A DNA stretch of 64,000 bases from WHSW01 sp963742205. Its GTDB lineage: Bacteria > Actinomycetota > Thermoleophilia > Solirubrobacterales > 70-9. This document shows, in pieces, positions 7,530 to 15,769 of the stretch. Below the pieces are notes generated by a model. It had not been told where the DNA came from. It worked only from the letters and a program-made list of their open reading frames with translations, and did not search any database. The stretch covers positions 186,001-250,000 of the forward strand of contig CAVUKZ010000009.1 in the NCBI GenBank assembly GCA_963742205.1. Direction: 5' to 3'. The translations under genes and the position numbers were made by a program. Positions within the stretch are counted from its first letter, which is position 1. Each line of letters begins with the position of its first letter.

Positions 7530-8900
7530 GTGAGTAACTCCGCCAGCCACCCGGCGGTTCGCGACCACTGCCTGGCGCCCGGTCGCGCGGCCGGCGGCCC
7601 GGCCTCCGGCGGCCGCTATCGCCACCTGTTCGAGACCCTGGCGCCGCTCGAGGCCGAGGAGGCCAGCCTGCACGGGCTGGGGGTTGTGGGCGGGCCTTGC
7701 GACGGCGGCCCGTTCGAGGCCGACGGCGGCGATGACGCCTCGGTCGAGGCCGGATGGCCGTTTCTTGGCCAGTTCGTCGCCCATGACATCACGGCCGATC
7801 GCTCCCCGCTCGTCGATCGGGCCGATCCCGATGCGCTGCGCAACTACCGCACGCCGCGGGCGAACCTGGAATCCGTGTACGGCGGTGGGCCCGTCGGGTC
7901 GCCCTATCTCTACGAGCGCGACGACCCCGCCCGGCTGCTGCTCGGCGAGGGCGGCGTCGACGTCCCCCGCAACGCCGAGGGCGTGGCGCTGATCGGCGAC
8001 GCCCGCAACGACAGCCATCTGTTCATGAACCAGCTGCAGGTCGCCTTCCTGCGCGCCCACAACTTGCTCGTCGATCGGCTGCGCGCCGCCGGTGAGGCCG
8101 AGTCGTCGGTGTTCGACGAGGCGCGGCTTTCGCTCACCTGGCACTACCAGTGGGTGATCCTGCACGACTTCCTCCCAACCCTGGTCGGAGCCGAGCTCGC
8201 CGCACGGTTGATCGATCGCGGCGGCGAGCGCTATCGGGTCGACGGCGAGCCGTTCATCCCGTTCGAGTTCGCCGACGCCGCGTACCGGTACGGGCACTCG
8301 CAGATCCGCCACCGCTACCGAATCAACGATCGCCAGCCCGACCTGCCGCTGTTCCCGGACCTGATCGGGTTTGCGCCGGTGGGGCCCGAGATGGCGGTCG
8401 ACTGGTCGCTGCTCTTCGACGTCCCCGGGCACCCCGCGGCGCAGAGGGCGAAACGCATCGACGGGCGCCTGCCCGCGTCGCTGATCAGCCTGCCGCACGC
8501 GATCTCCGGCGACGTGGACGACGATGCCTACCGGTCGCTCGCCGCGCGCGATCTCCAGCGCGGCCAGGCCACCGGACTGCCCTCGGGCGAGGCGGTCGCC
8601 CGCGAGTTGGGCGTCGAGCCGCTGTCGCCCACCGAGTGCGGGCTCGGCGAGCATGGCTGGGACCGCGAGACGCCGCTCTGGTTCTACATCCTGCGCGAGG
8701 CCAGCGTCCGCCATGACGGCGACCGCCTCGGCGACGTGGGCGGACGGATCGTCGGCGAGGTGCTCGTCGGGATCATCGACGCCGACCCGGAAGGCTTTCG
8801 CGCCGTCCGGCCGGACTGGCGGCCCACGTTGCCGAGCGCGGAGCCCGGCCGCTACAGGCTCATCGACCTGCTGCGGGCGCCGGAGCTGGAAACGGCGTGA
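7530..8900 (+). CDS. Animal-type heme peroxidase family protein, 456 aa
   Basis: Bacterial member of the animal heme peroxidase (cyclooxygenase/myeloperoxidase) superfamily. Distal His85 lies in GQFVAHDITAD, the NSHLFMNQLQVAFLRAHN helix equivalent is DSHLFMNQLQVAFLRAHN, and proximal His256 is in AAYRYGHSQIRHRY. No signal peptide, so probably cytoplasmic. GTG at 7530 is chosen because it lies just after the CBS gene stop; an open frame extends a little further but would overlap that gene. Short family form, missing eukaryotic extra domains. It overlaps the next gene by four bases (ATGA), indicating translational coupling. Substrate unknown. Confidence 0.85.
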   Translation: MSNSASHPAVRDHCLAPGRAAGGPASGGRYRHLFETLAPLEAEEASLHGLGVVGGPCDGGPFEADGGDDASVEAGWPFLGQFVAHDITADRSPLVDRADPDALRNYRTPRANLESVYGGGPVGSPYLYERDDPARLLLGEGGVDVPRNAEGVALIGDARNDSHLFMNQLQVAFLRAHNLLVDRLRAAGEAESSVFDEARLSLTWHYQWVILHDFLPTLVGAELAARLIDRGGERYRVDGEPFIPFEFADAAYRYGHSQIRHRYRINDRQPDLPLFPDLIGFAPVGPEMAVDWSLLFDVPGHPAAQRAKRIDGRLPASLISLPHAISGDVDDDAYRSLAARDLQRGQATGLPSGEAVARELGVEPLSPTECGLGEHGWDRETPLWFYILREASVRHDGDRLGDVGGRIVGEVLVGIIDADPEGFRAVRPDWRPTLPSAEPGRYRLIDLLRAPELETA

Positions 8901-9325
8901 ACGACCTACGCGGGGCTCTCCGCGACGGGACTGCCGCCGGGGCGTGGGCGGCCGTCCTCAGCGGAGCCCCCTCGACGGCGGACGCGTTGCTGCGTCGCGC
9001 CGACCCGCTGGAAGCGTCCGCGGCCGCCGGTTCGATCGTCCTCCCGGGGGAGACGCGGCGCGGACGGCTGCTTCTTGCGGCCGTTCCGGTGCACCTGGCG
9101 CTCTCGGTTGGCTGGGCGTGCGGGATCGCGTTCGTAGCTCCTCGCGGTCGCGAGGTTCCGTTCGGCGCGGCGGCCGGCCTCGCGATCGCGGGGCTGGACC
9201 TCGGCGTGATCGGCCGCAGGTTCCCCCGCATCCGCGCCCTGCGCCCGCTGCCTCAGGTGGCCGACCACCTGGCGTTCGGCCTCGTCGTGGGGTGGGTGCT
9301 GAAGCGGCGGCGGGCATATTCGTGA
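8897..9325 (+). CDS. Small membrane protein of unknown function, 142 aa
   Basis: Starts inside the stop of the peroxidase gene (ATGA overlap). N-terminal half is soluble-looking (SGAPSTADALLRRADPLEA), then two to three hydrophobic helices: LLLAAVPVHLALSVGWACGI, GAAAGLAIAGLDLGVIG and ADHLAFGLVVGWVLKRRR. The positive-inside charge (KRRR end) suggests a cytoplasmic C-terminus. No known domain. The tight coupling suggests it helps anchor or serve the peroxidase; this is inference. Confidence 0.7.
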   Translation: MNDLRGALRDGTAAGAWAAVLSGAPSTADALLRRADPLEASAAAGSIVLPGETRRGRLLLAAVPVHLALSVGWACGIAFVAPRGREVPFGAAAGLAIAGLDLGVIGRRFPRIRALRPLPQVADHLAFGLVVGWVLKRRRAYS

Positions 9326-9348
9326 GCGATCCTCGGCGGCTATAGGGT
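9319..9348 (+). promoter_or_regulatory. Candidate promoter of the M23-like gene
   Basis: TTCGTG at 9319-9324, 18-base spacer, TAGGGT at 9343-9348, six bases before the GTG start. With so short a distance the transcript would be leaderless or nearly so. TAGGNT recurs before many starts in this window. Confidence 0.45.
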
Positions 9349-9354
9349 GGGCGA

Positions 9355-10512
9355 GTGATCCGCTGTGCTCACGCGGCGCTGGTGCTTGCCGCGGTCGTCG
9401 CGGCCTCACTGGTCGCGGCTTCGCCCTCGCTGTCGAGGCCGGCGGTGCTCGCGGTGTCCACCTCCGGCGCGCCGCAGAGCGTTCACGGCACCGACGGGCG
9501 CGAGCACGTCGAGTACGACCTGGTGGTCACCAACAGCTTCAACACGGACGTCGTGCCCACCTCGCTCGTCGTCCGCGGCGGCGGGCGAACCCTGCTCGAG
9601 CTCAACGGCGACGCGCTTCACAACGCGACTCAATTCCTCGGCGGTGGCGGCCCGACGGGCACGATCCCGGCGTCGTCGACCGTCGCGATGCTCGTGGACG
9701 TCGCGATGCCGCGCGCGGCCGGGCGGAGCGTGCCGAGGCGTCTCGCGAACCGCATCAGCTTTGCGCTGCCTCCGGGGACCTCCGCGCCGATCGTCGGCAG
9801 CACCACCGTCCGCGCGCCGAAGCTGCGCGTGCCGCCACCCGCGCCGATCGAGATCGCGCCCCCGCTTCGCGGCGCCGGCTGGCTCTCCGCCAACGCGTGC
9901 TGCGACCCCCTGCTCGAGCACCGATCGTTCATCTTCCCGTCGAACGGCACGTTCGTAACCGCCGAGATGTTCGCCGTCGACTACATCCGCCTCTCCGGCG
10001 GTCGGTTCTACGAGGGCGCGGCGACCGAGAACGCCGAGTGGTTCGGCTTCGGGGCGCCGATCCGCGCCGTCACGCCCGGCAAGGTGGTGACGGCCATCGA
10101 CGACCGCCCGGACATTCCGCCGTTCATCCAGCCCAATCCCACCGTGGGCGCGCCGTCGCAGTTCGGGGGTAACACCGTCATGGTCAAGATCAGGCCCGGG
10201 GTCTTCGCCCAGTACTCCCACCTGCAGCCCGGATCGGTCGACGTCGGGGTCGGGGAGCGCGTGCGCACGGGAGAGCGCCTCGGCCTGCTCGGCAACAGCG
10301 GCAACACCTCGGGACCACATCTGCATTTCGCGATCACCGACGGACGCAACCCGCTCTCCTCCAACAGCCTCCCGTTCGAGATCGACCGCTTCCGCCTCGA
10401 GGGCACGGCGGCTGTCGGCCCGGTCCCCGGGCAACTCGTCCTGTCGGGCCAGCCGCACGAGCTGCGCCGCGCGCACCCGCTCGCCCAGTCGGTGAGCGAC
10501 TACTCGCGCTGA
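9355..10512 (+). CDS. Secreted M23-like (LytM fold) protein, 385 aa
   Basis: GTG start, then a signal peptide (CAHAALVLAAVVAASLVAAS). Residues 30-170 form a beta-sandwich-like region; residues 190-345 carry the LytM domain: GFGAPIRAVTPGKVVTA, GNTVMVKIRPGVFAQYSHL, RTGERLGLLGNSGNTSGPHL with HLHF. The C-terminal HxH motif is present, but the usual first motif (HxxxD) is represented only by FAVDYIRL, so the first His ligand is absent. This matches a group of predicted extracytoplasmic M23-fold proteins that may lack peptidase activity. Probably acts at the cell wall. Confidence 0.75.
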   Translation: MIRCAHAALVLAAVVAASLVAASPSLSRPAVLAVSTSGAPQSVHGTDGREHVEYDLVVTNSFNTDVVPTSLVVRGGGRTLLELNGDALHNATQFLGGGGPTGTIPASSTVAMLVDVAMPRAAGRSVPRRLANRISFALPPGTSAPIVGSTTVRAPKLRVPPPAPIEIAPPLRGAGWLSANACCDPLLEHRSFIFPSNGTFVTAEMFAVDYIRLSGGRFYEGAATENAEWFGFGAPIRAVTPGKVVTAIDDRPDIPPFIQPNPTVGAPSQFGGNTVMVKIRPGVFAQYSHLQPGSVDVGVGERVRTGERLGLLGNSGNTSGPHLHFAITDGRNPLSSNSLPFEIDRFRLEGTAAVGPVPGQLVLSGQPHELRRAHPLAQSVSDYSR

Positions 10513-10544
10513 AACGCTCAGCGCCGTTCCTAGACTTAGCGGCG

Positions 10545-11426
10545 ATGACCGATGCGATCCGTGAGGTCGAGGACAACGTCGAGGCCACCGAGGCCTGGAA
10601 CGGGCCCCTGTACGACATCTGGATCGAGTACCGCGACCTCGTTGTCCACGGCCTTGGCGACCACGGCGAGGCCGCGCTCGCGCGGACCCCGCCCCAGACC
10701 GGGGACCGCGTCCTCGACATCGGATGCGGTCTCGGCGACACGACGGTTCGCCTGGCTGGGCTCGTCGGCGAGGCCGGGCACGCGCACGGGGTGGACGTTG
10801 CCGAGCGCATGATCGAAAGCGCGATCGCCGAGGCGGCCGAGGCCGGAGTCGAGAACGTCAGCTTCGAGGCCTGCGACGTGGAGACGACGACCTTCTCGCG
10901 CGAGTTCGACTACGCGTTTTCGCGCATGGGCACGATGTTCTTCGCGAATCCCGTCATTGCCCTCCGCCACGTCCGCGAGGCGCTGGCCCCCGGCGGGCAG
11001 CTGAACATGGTGGTCTGGCGGCGCAAGCTCGACAACGAGTTCCTGCACCGCGCCGAAGAGGTGGTCGCCGAGTACCTCGACGAGCCCGAGGAGTCCGACG
11101 CTCCGCGCTGCGGTCCGGGACCGTTCTCGATGGCGAACGCCGACACCGTCACCGACGTGCTGGTGCACGCGGGGTTCGAGTCGATCGGGCTCGCTCGCCA
11201 GGACCTGCCGATCCGGATCGGCGACGACCTCGAGCACGCCGTGGCCTTCAACATGTCCCTCGGGCCGGCCGCGGAGGTGCTGCGGATGTGGGGGAGCCGG
11301 GTGGACGAGATCAGGCCCAAGATCGCCGCCGACCTGCGCTCGGCGCTCGCGGACTTCGTCGTCGACGGCGGCGCCGTGGTCGCCCCGGCGTCGACCTGGG
11401 CCGTCAGCGCGCGAGCGCCGGGCTAG
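10545..11426 (+). CDS. Class I SAM-dependent methyltransferase, 293 aa
   Basis: Rossmann SAM-binding motif VLDIGCGLGDTTVRLAG, acidic end of strand 2 in HGVDVAERMI, motif II region FEACDVETTTF and post-motif LAPGGQLNMVVWR. The N-terminus (TEAWNGPLYDIWIEYRD) resembles UbiE/arsenite or cyclopropane-type small-molecule methyltransferases of actinobacteria. No metal-binding Cys. TAGACT lies eight bases before the ATG at 10531-10536. The 3' end overlaps the convergent small gene by 23 bases. Substrate unknown. Confidence 0.8.
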   Translation: MTDAIREVEDNVEATEAWNGPLYDIWIEYRDLVVHGLGDHGEAALARTPPQTGDRVLDIGCGLGDTTVRLAGLVGEAGHAHGVDVAERMIESAIAEAAEAGVENVSFEACDVETTTFSREFDYAFSRMGTMFFANPVIALRHVREALAPGGQLNMVVWRRKLDNEFLHRAEEVVAEYLDEPEESDAPRCGPGPFSMANADTVTDVLVHAGFESIGLARQDLPIRIGDDLEHAVAFNMSLGPAAEVLRMWGSRVDEIRPKIAADLRSALADFVVDGGAVVAPASTWAVSARAPG

Positions 11427-11610
11427 CGGACCTCCCGGCGCGGCGCCGCGGGTCCGGGTCGGCGATCCGCCGCGGGCGGATGTGAGGACGCGGGTTCGGG
11501 CGCGGCTGCGGAGGCGCGGGACGCGCGGCTGTCACCCAGCCGGCGTCGCGCCGCAGGTCGGCGATGTACGCGTCGACGACGAGCAGGTCCTGCGTGGCGG
11601 TCGGCGCCAT
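11404..11610 (-). CDS. Small Pro/Arg-rich protein coupled to MFS gene, 68 aa
   Basis: The ATG overlaps the TGA stop of the MFS gene (11608-11612), the classic ATGA arrangement for translational coupling. The N-terminus (TATQDLLVVDAYIADLRRDA) is helical and acidic; the rest is Pro/Arg-rich and probably disordered (PRPNPRPHIRPRRIADPDP). No known family. Its end overlaps the convergent methyltransferase gene. The coding case rests on the overlap and the plausible N-terminus only. Confidence 0.45.
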   Translation of the reverse strand: MAPTATQDLLVVDAYIADLRRDAGWVTAARPAPPQPRPNPRPHIRPRRIADPDPRRRAGRSASPALAR

Positions 11611-13055
11611 CAGGCGGCCACCCGCTCGAGGTCCGGCACCGGCTCCGGAGGGTGCGTCGCCGGCGCGAGGCGCGGGGCACGGCGCCGGCGCGGGACGGCG
11701 ATCGCGAACCCGAGGCCCGCGACCAGCGCCACCAGGCACATCACGAACGCGAGCTGGAACCCGTGGTCGGTCGGGAGCCCACCCGCCGCGATGTTGCCGG
11801 CGAGCAGGGTGGCCGCCAGCTGCCCGCCGAAGGCCCCGCCGAGCGTCCGCGTGACCGCGTTCATCCCGGTCGCGACCCCGGTCTGCTCCTGACGGACGTT
11901 CTCGACGATCAGGTTCGCCATCGCCGAGAACGCAAGCCCGATCCCGATGCCGAGCAGGCCGGCTGCGACGTACACGTCGACCTCGGCGCCGCGGCCGAGG
12001 ACCAGCAGCGCGTAGGCCGCGAGCGCGAACACGGTCCCGCCGATCAGCGCGCCGCGCGAGCCGATCCGGCGCTCGAGCACCCCGGCCATCTGGCCGACGA
12101 CCGTGATCGCAATCGTCGCCGGGAGCAGGAACAGGCCGGCGGCCGTCGCCGAGGCACCGAAGCCGTAGCCGGTGCTGCCGGGCTCCTGGACGAACTCGGG
12201 GATGAGGATGAAGGAGGAGTACATCCCGACGCCGATGAGGAAGGCGACGGTGTTCGTGGTCCACACACCGCGGATCGCCATCATCCGCATGTCGACGAGC
12301 GGCTCGCGGGAGCGCAGCTCCTCGCGGATCCAGGCGCCGATCACGAGCAGGCCACCCAGGAGCAGCCCAAGGGTCTTCGGCGAGCCCCAGCCCCAGGTGC
12401 TGGTCTCGGTGATCGCCAGCAGCGTCGCCGAGATCCCGACGGTCATCAGGGCCGCGGCGCGGTAGTTGACCTGGGCCGGCGTCTTGACGGGCGACTCCGG
12501 GATGTAGCGCCTTGTGAGCAGCGCCGTGATCGCGATCATCCCGAGCGGGAACCAGAACAGCCAGTGATAGGAGAGGTTCTCGGTCACGACCCCGGCGAGG
12601 ACGACGCCCAGTCCGCCGCCGATCCCGAGCAGGGAGGAGACGAGCCCGATCCCGCCGGGCACCCGCTCGCGCGGTAGCTCGTCGCGGATGATCGAGAACG
12701 CGAGCGGGAAGATGCCGCCGCCGATCCCCTGGATCACGCGGCCGACGAGCATCACCGCCAGCGACGAGGCGACGGCGGAGATCAAGGTGCCGACGCCGAG
12801 CAGGATGAGCACGACCAGCAGCAGGCGCTCCTTGCCGTACATGTCGCCGAGGCGGCCGACGATCGGCGTCGTCACCGAGGCGCTGAGCAGGAACGCGGTC
12901 AGCACCCAGCCGACCGAGCCCTCGGACGTGTGCAGGGAATCCTGGATCTGCGGCAGGGCCGGCACGACCAGGGACTGGAGGAGGGAGTACGCGATCCCGC
13001 CGAGCGACAGCACGGCCAGGATCACACGGGCGTTGGACTTCTGTTCGGTGACCAC
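11610..13055 (-). CDS. MFS multidrug efflux transporter, DHA2 type, 481 aa
   Basis: Fourteen-helix drug:H+ antiporter layout. The first loop motif A is GRLGDMYGKERLLL (about residues 67-80), motif B VGRVIQGIGGG, and motif C GIGGGLGVVLAGVVTE in helix 5. Starts at a GTG nine bases downstream of TAGGAT, suggesting a leaderless message. Divergent from a MarR-type regulator 64 bases away, the usual layout for a ligand-induced efflux pump under local repression. Substrates cannot be read from sequence. Confidence 0.9.
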   Translation of the reverse strand: MVTEQKSNARVILAVLSLGGIAYSLLQSLVVPALPQIQDSLHTSEGSVGWVLTAFLLSASVTTPIVGRLGDMYGKERLLLVVLILLGVGTLISAVASSLAVMLVGRVIQGIGGGIFPLAFSIIRDELPRERVPGGIGLVSSLLGIGGGLGVVLAGVVTENLSYHWLFWFPLGMIAITALLTRRYIPESPVKTPAQVNYRAAALMTVGISATLLAITETSTWGWGSPKTLGLLLGGLLVIGAWIREELRSREPLVDMRMMAIRGVWTTNTVAFLIGVGMYSSFILIPEFVQEPGSTGYGFGASATAAGLFLLPATIAITVVGQMAGVLERRIGSRGALIGGTVFALAAYALLVLGRGAEVDVYVAAGLLGIGIGLAFSAMANLIVENVRQEQTGVATGMNAVTRTLGGAFGGQLAATLLAGNIAAGGLPTDHGFQLAFVMCLVALVAGLGFAIAVPRRRRAPRLAPATHPPEPVPDLERVAA

Positions 13056-13119
13056 GATTCGCTGATCCTAACAGATCGTTGGTAAGAACAAAGTATTCAT
13101 ATCTGGTAACTTTTGACGC
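13056..13119. promoter_or_regulatory. MFS/MarR divergent promoter region
   Basis: A 64-base AT-rich gap in an otherwise 70 percent GC region. TAGGAT (13065-13070, minus strand) is a likely -10 for the transporter. TGGTAA occurs twice in direct orientation (13080-13085 and 13104-13109), and CAGAT/ATCTG form inverted halves at 13072-13076 and 13101-13105. These are the obvious places for the MarR protein to bind; a clean palindrome is not seen. Confidence 0.45.
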
Positions 13120-13626
13120 ATGGCAAGCGAGACGAAGACGGCTGAGGCACCCGCCGGAATCACCCAGCGATGGCCGACCCTGCTGATGATCAAATTGGGC
13201 CGGATCACGATGCACCGCTTCACCGAGGCGCTCGCCCCGTACGGACTGCGCCCGCGCCATCTCGCCGCCCTGATCGAGCTCCGCGACCACGGCGAGCTGT
13301 CACAGCAGTCGCTCTGTGGTCGCCTGCACGTCGACCCCACGAACCTGGTCGAGATTCTCAACGAGCTCGAGGACAAGGGCTATGCGACCCGGCGCCGCGA
13401 CCCCGAGGATCGGCGCCGCCACCGCGTCGAGGTCTCGAAGAAGGGCCTCGCGGTGATCGACAAGGTCGGTACGACGATGGACGGGGTGGAGGACGAGCTC
13501 TTGGCCGACCTCGACGCCGGCGACCGCGCCGAGCTCGAGCGCCTGCTGCTCTCGGTCTGGGAGCGCGCGGGCGGCTACGAGGCCTACTCGAAGGTCCCGC
13601 TCGAGGCGGACGACAAGGCGGCCTAG
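13120..13626 (+). CDS. MarR-family transcriptional regulator, 168 aa
   Basis: Winged helix-turn-helix repressor: LRPRHLAALIELRDHGELSQ, recognition helix region QSLCGRLHVDPTNLVEILNE, and the wing YATRRRDPEDRRRHRVEVS with the conserved DPxDRR-type motif. N- and C-terminal helices for dimerisation are present. Placed back to back with the DHA2 transporter, which it probably represses until a ligand binds. Confidence 0.88.
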   Translation: MASETKTAEAPAGITQRWPTLLMIKLGRITMHRFTEALAPYGLRPRHLAALIELRDHGELSQQSLCGRLHVDPTNLVEILNELEDKGYATRRRDPEDRRRHRVEVSKKGLAVIDKVGTTMDGVEDELLADLDAGDRAELERLLLSVWERAGGYEAYSKVPLEADDKAA

Positions 13627-13697
13627 CGCCGCCGACCGTGAGCCTTTCGCGCCGTTCGGGTTGAAGGGGCGACAACCCCTACGAAGGGAGCGCAACC

Positions 13698-14213
13698 ATG
13701 CGGACCTCCATGCGGGCCCTGGCCGCCGCGCTTGCGGCCGGGATTGCGGCTCTGCTCCTGTCGGTCGCCGTCGGCGCCAGCGCCAACGGCGGCTCCGGCT
13801 CGGGATCCGGCGACGAATCGCTGCTCAACCAGACCCTCGCGCCGTCGATGCCGGGCGACCCTCCGTTTCACGGCGTCAACCCGGGCGGTGCACCGTGGGT
13901 GCTCGACCGGGGCTCGGTGCGGCTGAGCTCGGATGACGAGCTCGACCTGCGGGTCGAGGGCCTCGTGATCCCGAAGCCGGTCGGCGACGGCACGGCCGGA
14001 CCGGTGATGACGATCACCGCCTCGCTGTACTGCGGTGCCGACAGCGACACCGTGGCGGCGGAGACGAGTCGTCAGGCGCGGCTGACGCCGGATGGCGACG
14101 CGCGCATCCGCGACCGGACGTTCGACGTGCCGGACACCTGCCTCGCGCCGGTGATCCTGGTGCATCCGAACGGCAACGCCGCGGCCTACATCGCGGTCGA
14201 CGGCTGGCGCTAG
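13698..14213 (+). CDS. Secreted protein of unknown function, 171 aa
   Basis: ATG after a GAAGGGAG site. Signal peptide MRTSMRALAAALAAGIAALL, ending near GASANG, followed by a Gly/Ser linker. Mature beta-rich sequence with two Cys (SLYCGADS, PDTCLAPV), likely one disulfide, around a sandwich-like fold; ends NAAAYIAVDGWR. Similar small exported proteins with unknown roles are frequent in Thermoleophilia. Followed by a strong hairpin. Confidence 0.7.
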   Translation: MRTSMRALAAALAAGIAALLLSVAVGASANGGSGSGSGDESLLNQTLAPSMPGDPPFHGVNPGGAPWVLDRGSVRLSSDDELDLRVEGLVIPKPVGDGTAGPVMTITASLYCGADSDTVAAETSRQARLTPDGDARIRDRTFDVPDTCLAPVILVHPNGNAAAYIAVDGWR

Positions 14214-14233
14214 GCCACCGACCATCGCGTCGT

Positions 14234-14262
14234 CCGGCGGCCGCCCCCGGGGCGGCCGCCGG
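14234..14262 (+). terminator. GC-rich hairpin after secreted-protein gene
   Basis: CCGGCGGCCGCCCC (14234-14247) pairs exactly with GGGGCGGCCGCCGG (14249-14262). It lies 20 bases after the stop codon. No T run follows, as is usual in very GC-rich actinobacteria. Confidence 0.65.
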
Positions 14263-14348
14263 CGTCTTCGGGCTCACGCTCGTCCGGAGTCGCGGCCTGG
14301 TGTAGGTTGCGGCGCAAGCCCCACTAGCCCGGCGACAGGGAGGTCCCA

Positions 14349-15755
14349 ATGCCTGATACCGCCGACCCCACGTTCTATCGCTCCCCCTCCGCCGCGATCG
14401 CGGCGCCGCCCGAGAGCCTCGCCTACGTCGCGGCGTTCGACCCCGCCGGCGAGCAACGCGACGCGATGACCGTGATCGACTGCGACGCCGACTCGGCCAC
14501 CTATGGGCAGGTGGTCGGCTGGACCGAGCTGCCGCACGCGGGCAACGAGCTCCACCACTTCGGCTGGAACGCGTGCTCGAGCGCCCTCTGCCACGAGGGT
14601 CACAACGGCGCCCTCGAGCGCCGCTATCTGATCGTGCCGGGGCTCCGCTCGTCGAGGACGTACATCCTCGACACGCAGCCCGATCCGAAGCAGCCGACGG
14701 TGGCGCGGACGATCGAGCCCGAGGAGCTCGCCCAGAAGGCAGGTTACTCGCGCCCCCACACCGTGCACTGCGGACCCGGGGGCATCTTCATGTCCAACCT
14801 CGGGGCCGCCGACGGCGACGAGGGACCCGGCGGCGTGGCGCTGATCGACCACGACACGTTCGAGGTCACGGGCGCCTGGGAGACCGACCGCGGCGACCAG
14901 TACTTCGCCTACGACGTCTGGTGGCACCTCAACCAGGACGTCGCCGTCACCTCGGAGTGGGCGACCCCCGCGATGATCGAGCCCGGCCTCAACCCCGAGG
15001 ACCTGCTCGGCAAGCGCTTCGGCCACCATCTCGACTTCTGGAGCCTCTCCGAGGGCAAGCTCCAGCAGCGGGTCGACCTCGGCGACGAGCACCAGATGGT
15101 GCTCGAGTTGCGGCCCGCGCACGACCCGCGCCAGACCTGGGGCTTCGCCGGCGTCGTGATCAGCGTCGAGGACCTCTCGGCGTCGGTGTGGATGTGGCAC
15201 CGCGACGGCGAAGAATGGAAGGCCGAGAAGGTGATCACGATCCCGGCTGAGCCGGCCGACGCCGATCAGCTGCCGCCGGCGCTACAGCCATTCGGTGCCG
15301 TACCGCCGCTCGTGACCGACATCGATCTATCGGTCGACGACCGCTGGCTCTACGTCTCCTGCTGGGGGACCGGGGAGCTGAAGCAGTACGACGTCTCGGA
15401 CCCGAGCAAGCCGAAGGAGACCGGCTCGATCCGCCTCGGTGGCGTCGTCGGCCGCACCCCGCACCCGGCGCAGCCGGAGCTGGCGCTGGCCGGCGGCCCG
15501 CAGATGGTCGAGATCAGCCGTGACGGCAAGCGGGTGTACGCCACGAACTCGCTCTACGCGTCCTGGGACGCCGTCTTCTACCCGGACGGCGTCGGCGCCT
15601 GGATGACCCGGATCGACGCCGACACCGACACGGGCGGGATGAGCGTCGACCCGCGGTTCTTCCCGAACGGCGACGACTTCCGGGGTCTGCGCGTGCATCA
15701 GACCCGGCTGCAGGCCGGCGATGCGTCGAGCGACTCGTACTGCTTCGTCGACTAG
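14349..15755 (+). CDS. Selenium-binding protein 56 family (methanethiol oxidase-like), 468 aa
   Basis: Strong match to the SELENBP1/methanethiol oxidase family, seven-bladed propeller enzymes that oxidise methanethiol to formaldehyde, H2S and H2O2. Visible family signatures: ELHHFGWNACSSALCHEG, YSRPHTVHCGPGGIFMSNLG, YDVWWHLNQDVAVTSEWATP, FGHHLDFWSL, TDIDLSVDDRWLYVSCWGTG and the C-terminal FRGLRVHQTRLQAGDASSD. The conserved His residues thought to bind copper are present. GGGAGG ribosome site, TAGGTT at 14303-14308. Cytoplasmic. Followed after 14 bases by ornithine aminotransferase. Confidence 0.9.
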   Translation: MPDTADPTFYRSPSAAIAAPPESLAYVAAFDPAGEQRDAMTVIDCDADSATYGQVVGWTELPHAGNELHHFGWNACSSALCHEGHNGALERRYLIVPGLRSSRTYILDTQPDPKQPTVARTIEPEELAQKAGYSRPHTVHCGPGGIFMSNLGAADGDEGPGGVALIDHDTFEVTGAWETDRGDQYFAYDVWWHLNQDVAVTSEWATPAMIEPGLNPEDLLGKRFGHHLDFWSLSEGKLQQRVDLGDEHQMVLELRPAHDPRQTWGFAGVVISVEDLSASVWMWHRDGEEWKAEKVITIPAEPADADQLPPALQPFGAVPPLVTDIDLSVDDRWLYVSCWGTGELKQYDVSDPSKPKETGSIRLGGVVGRTPHPAQPELALAGGPQMVEISRDGKRVYATNSLYASWDAVFYPDGVGAWMTRIDADTDTGGMSVDPRFFPNGDDFRGLRVHQTRLQAGDASSDSYCFVD

Positions 15756-15769
15756 ATGAGTGACAGGCG

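Noticed and set aside
13056..13119. Clean MarR palindrome
   Set aside because: Only short inverted halves and a direct TGGTAA repeat are present; reported as a region, not as a defined operator.
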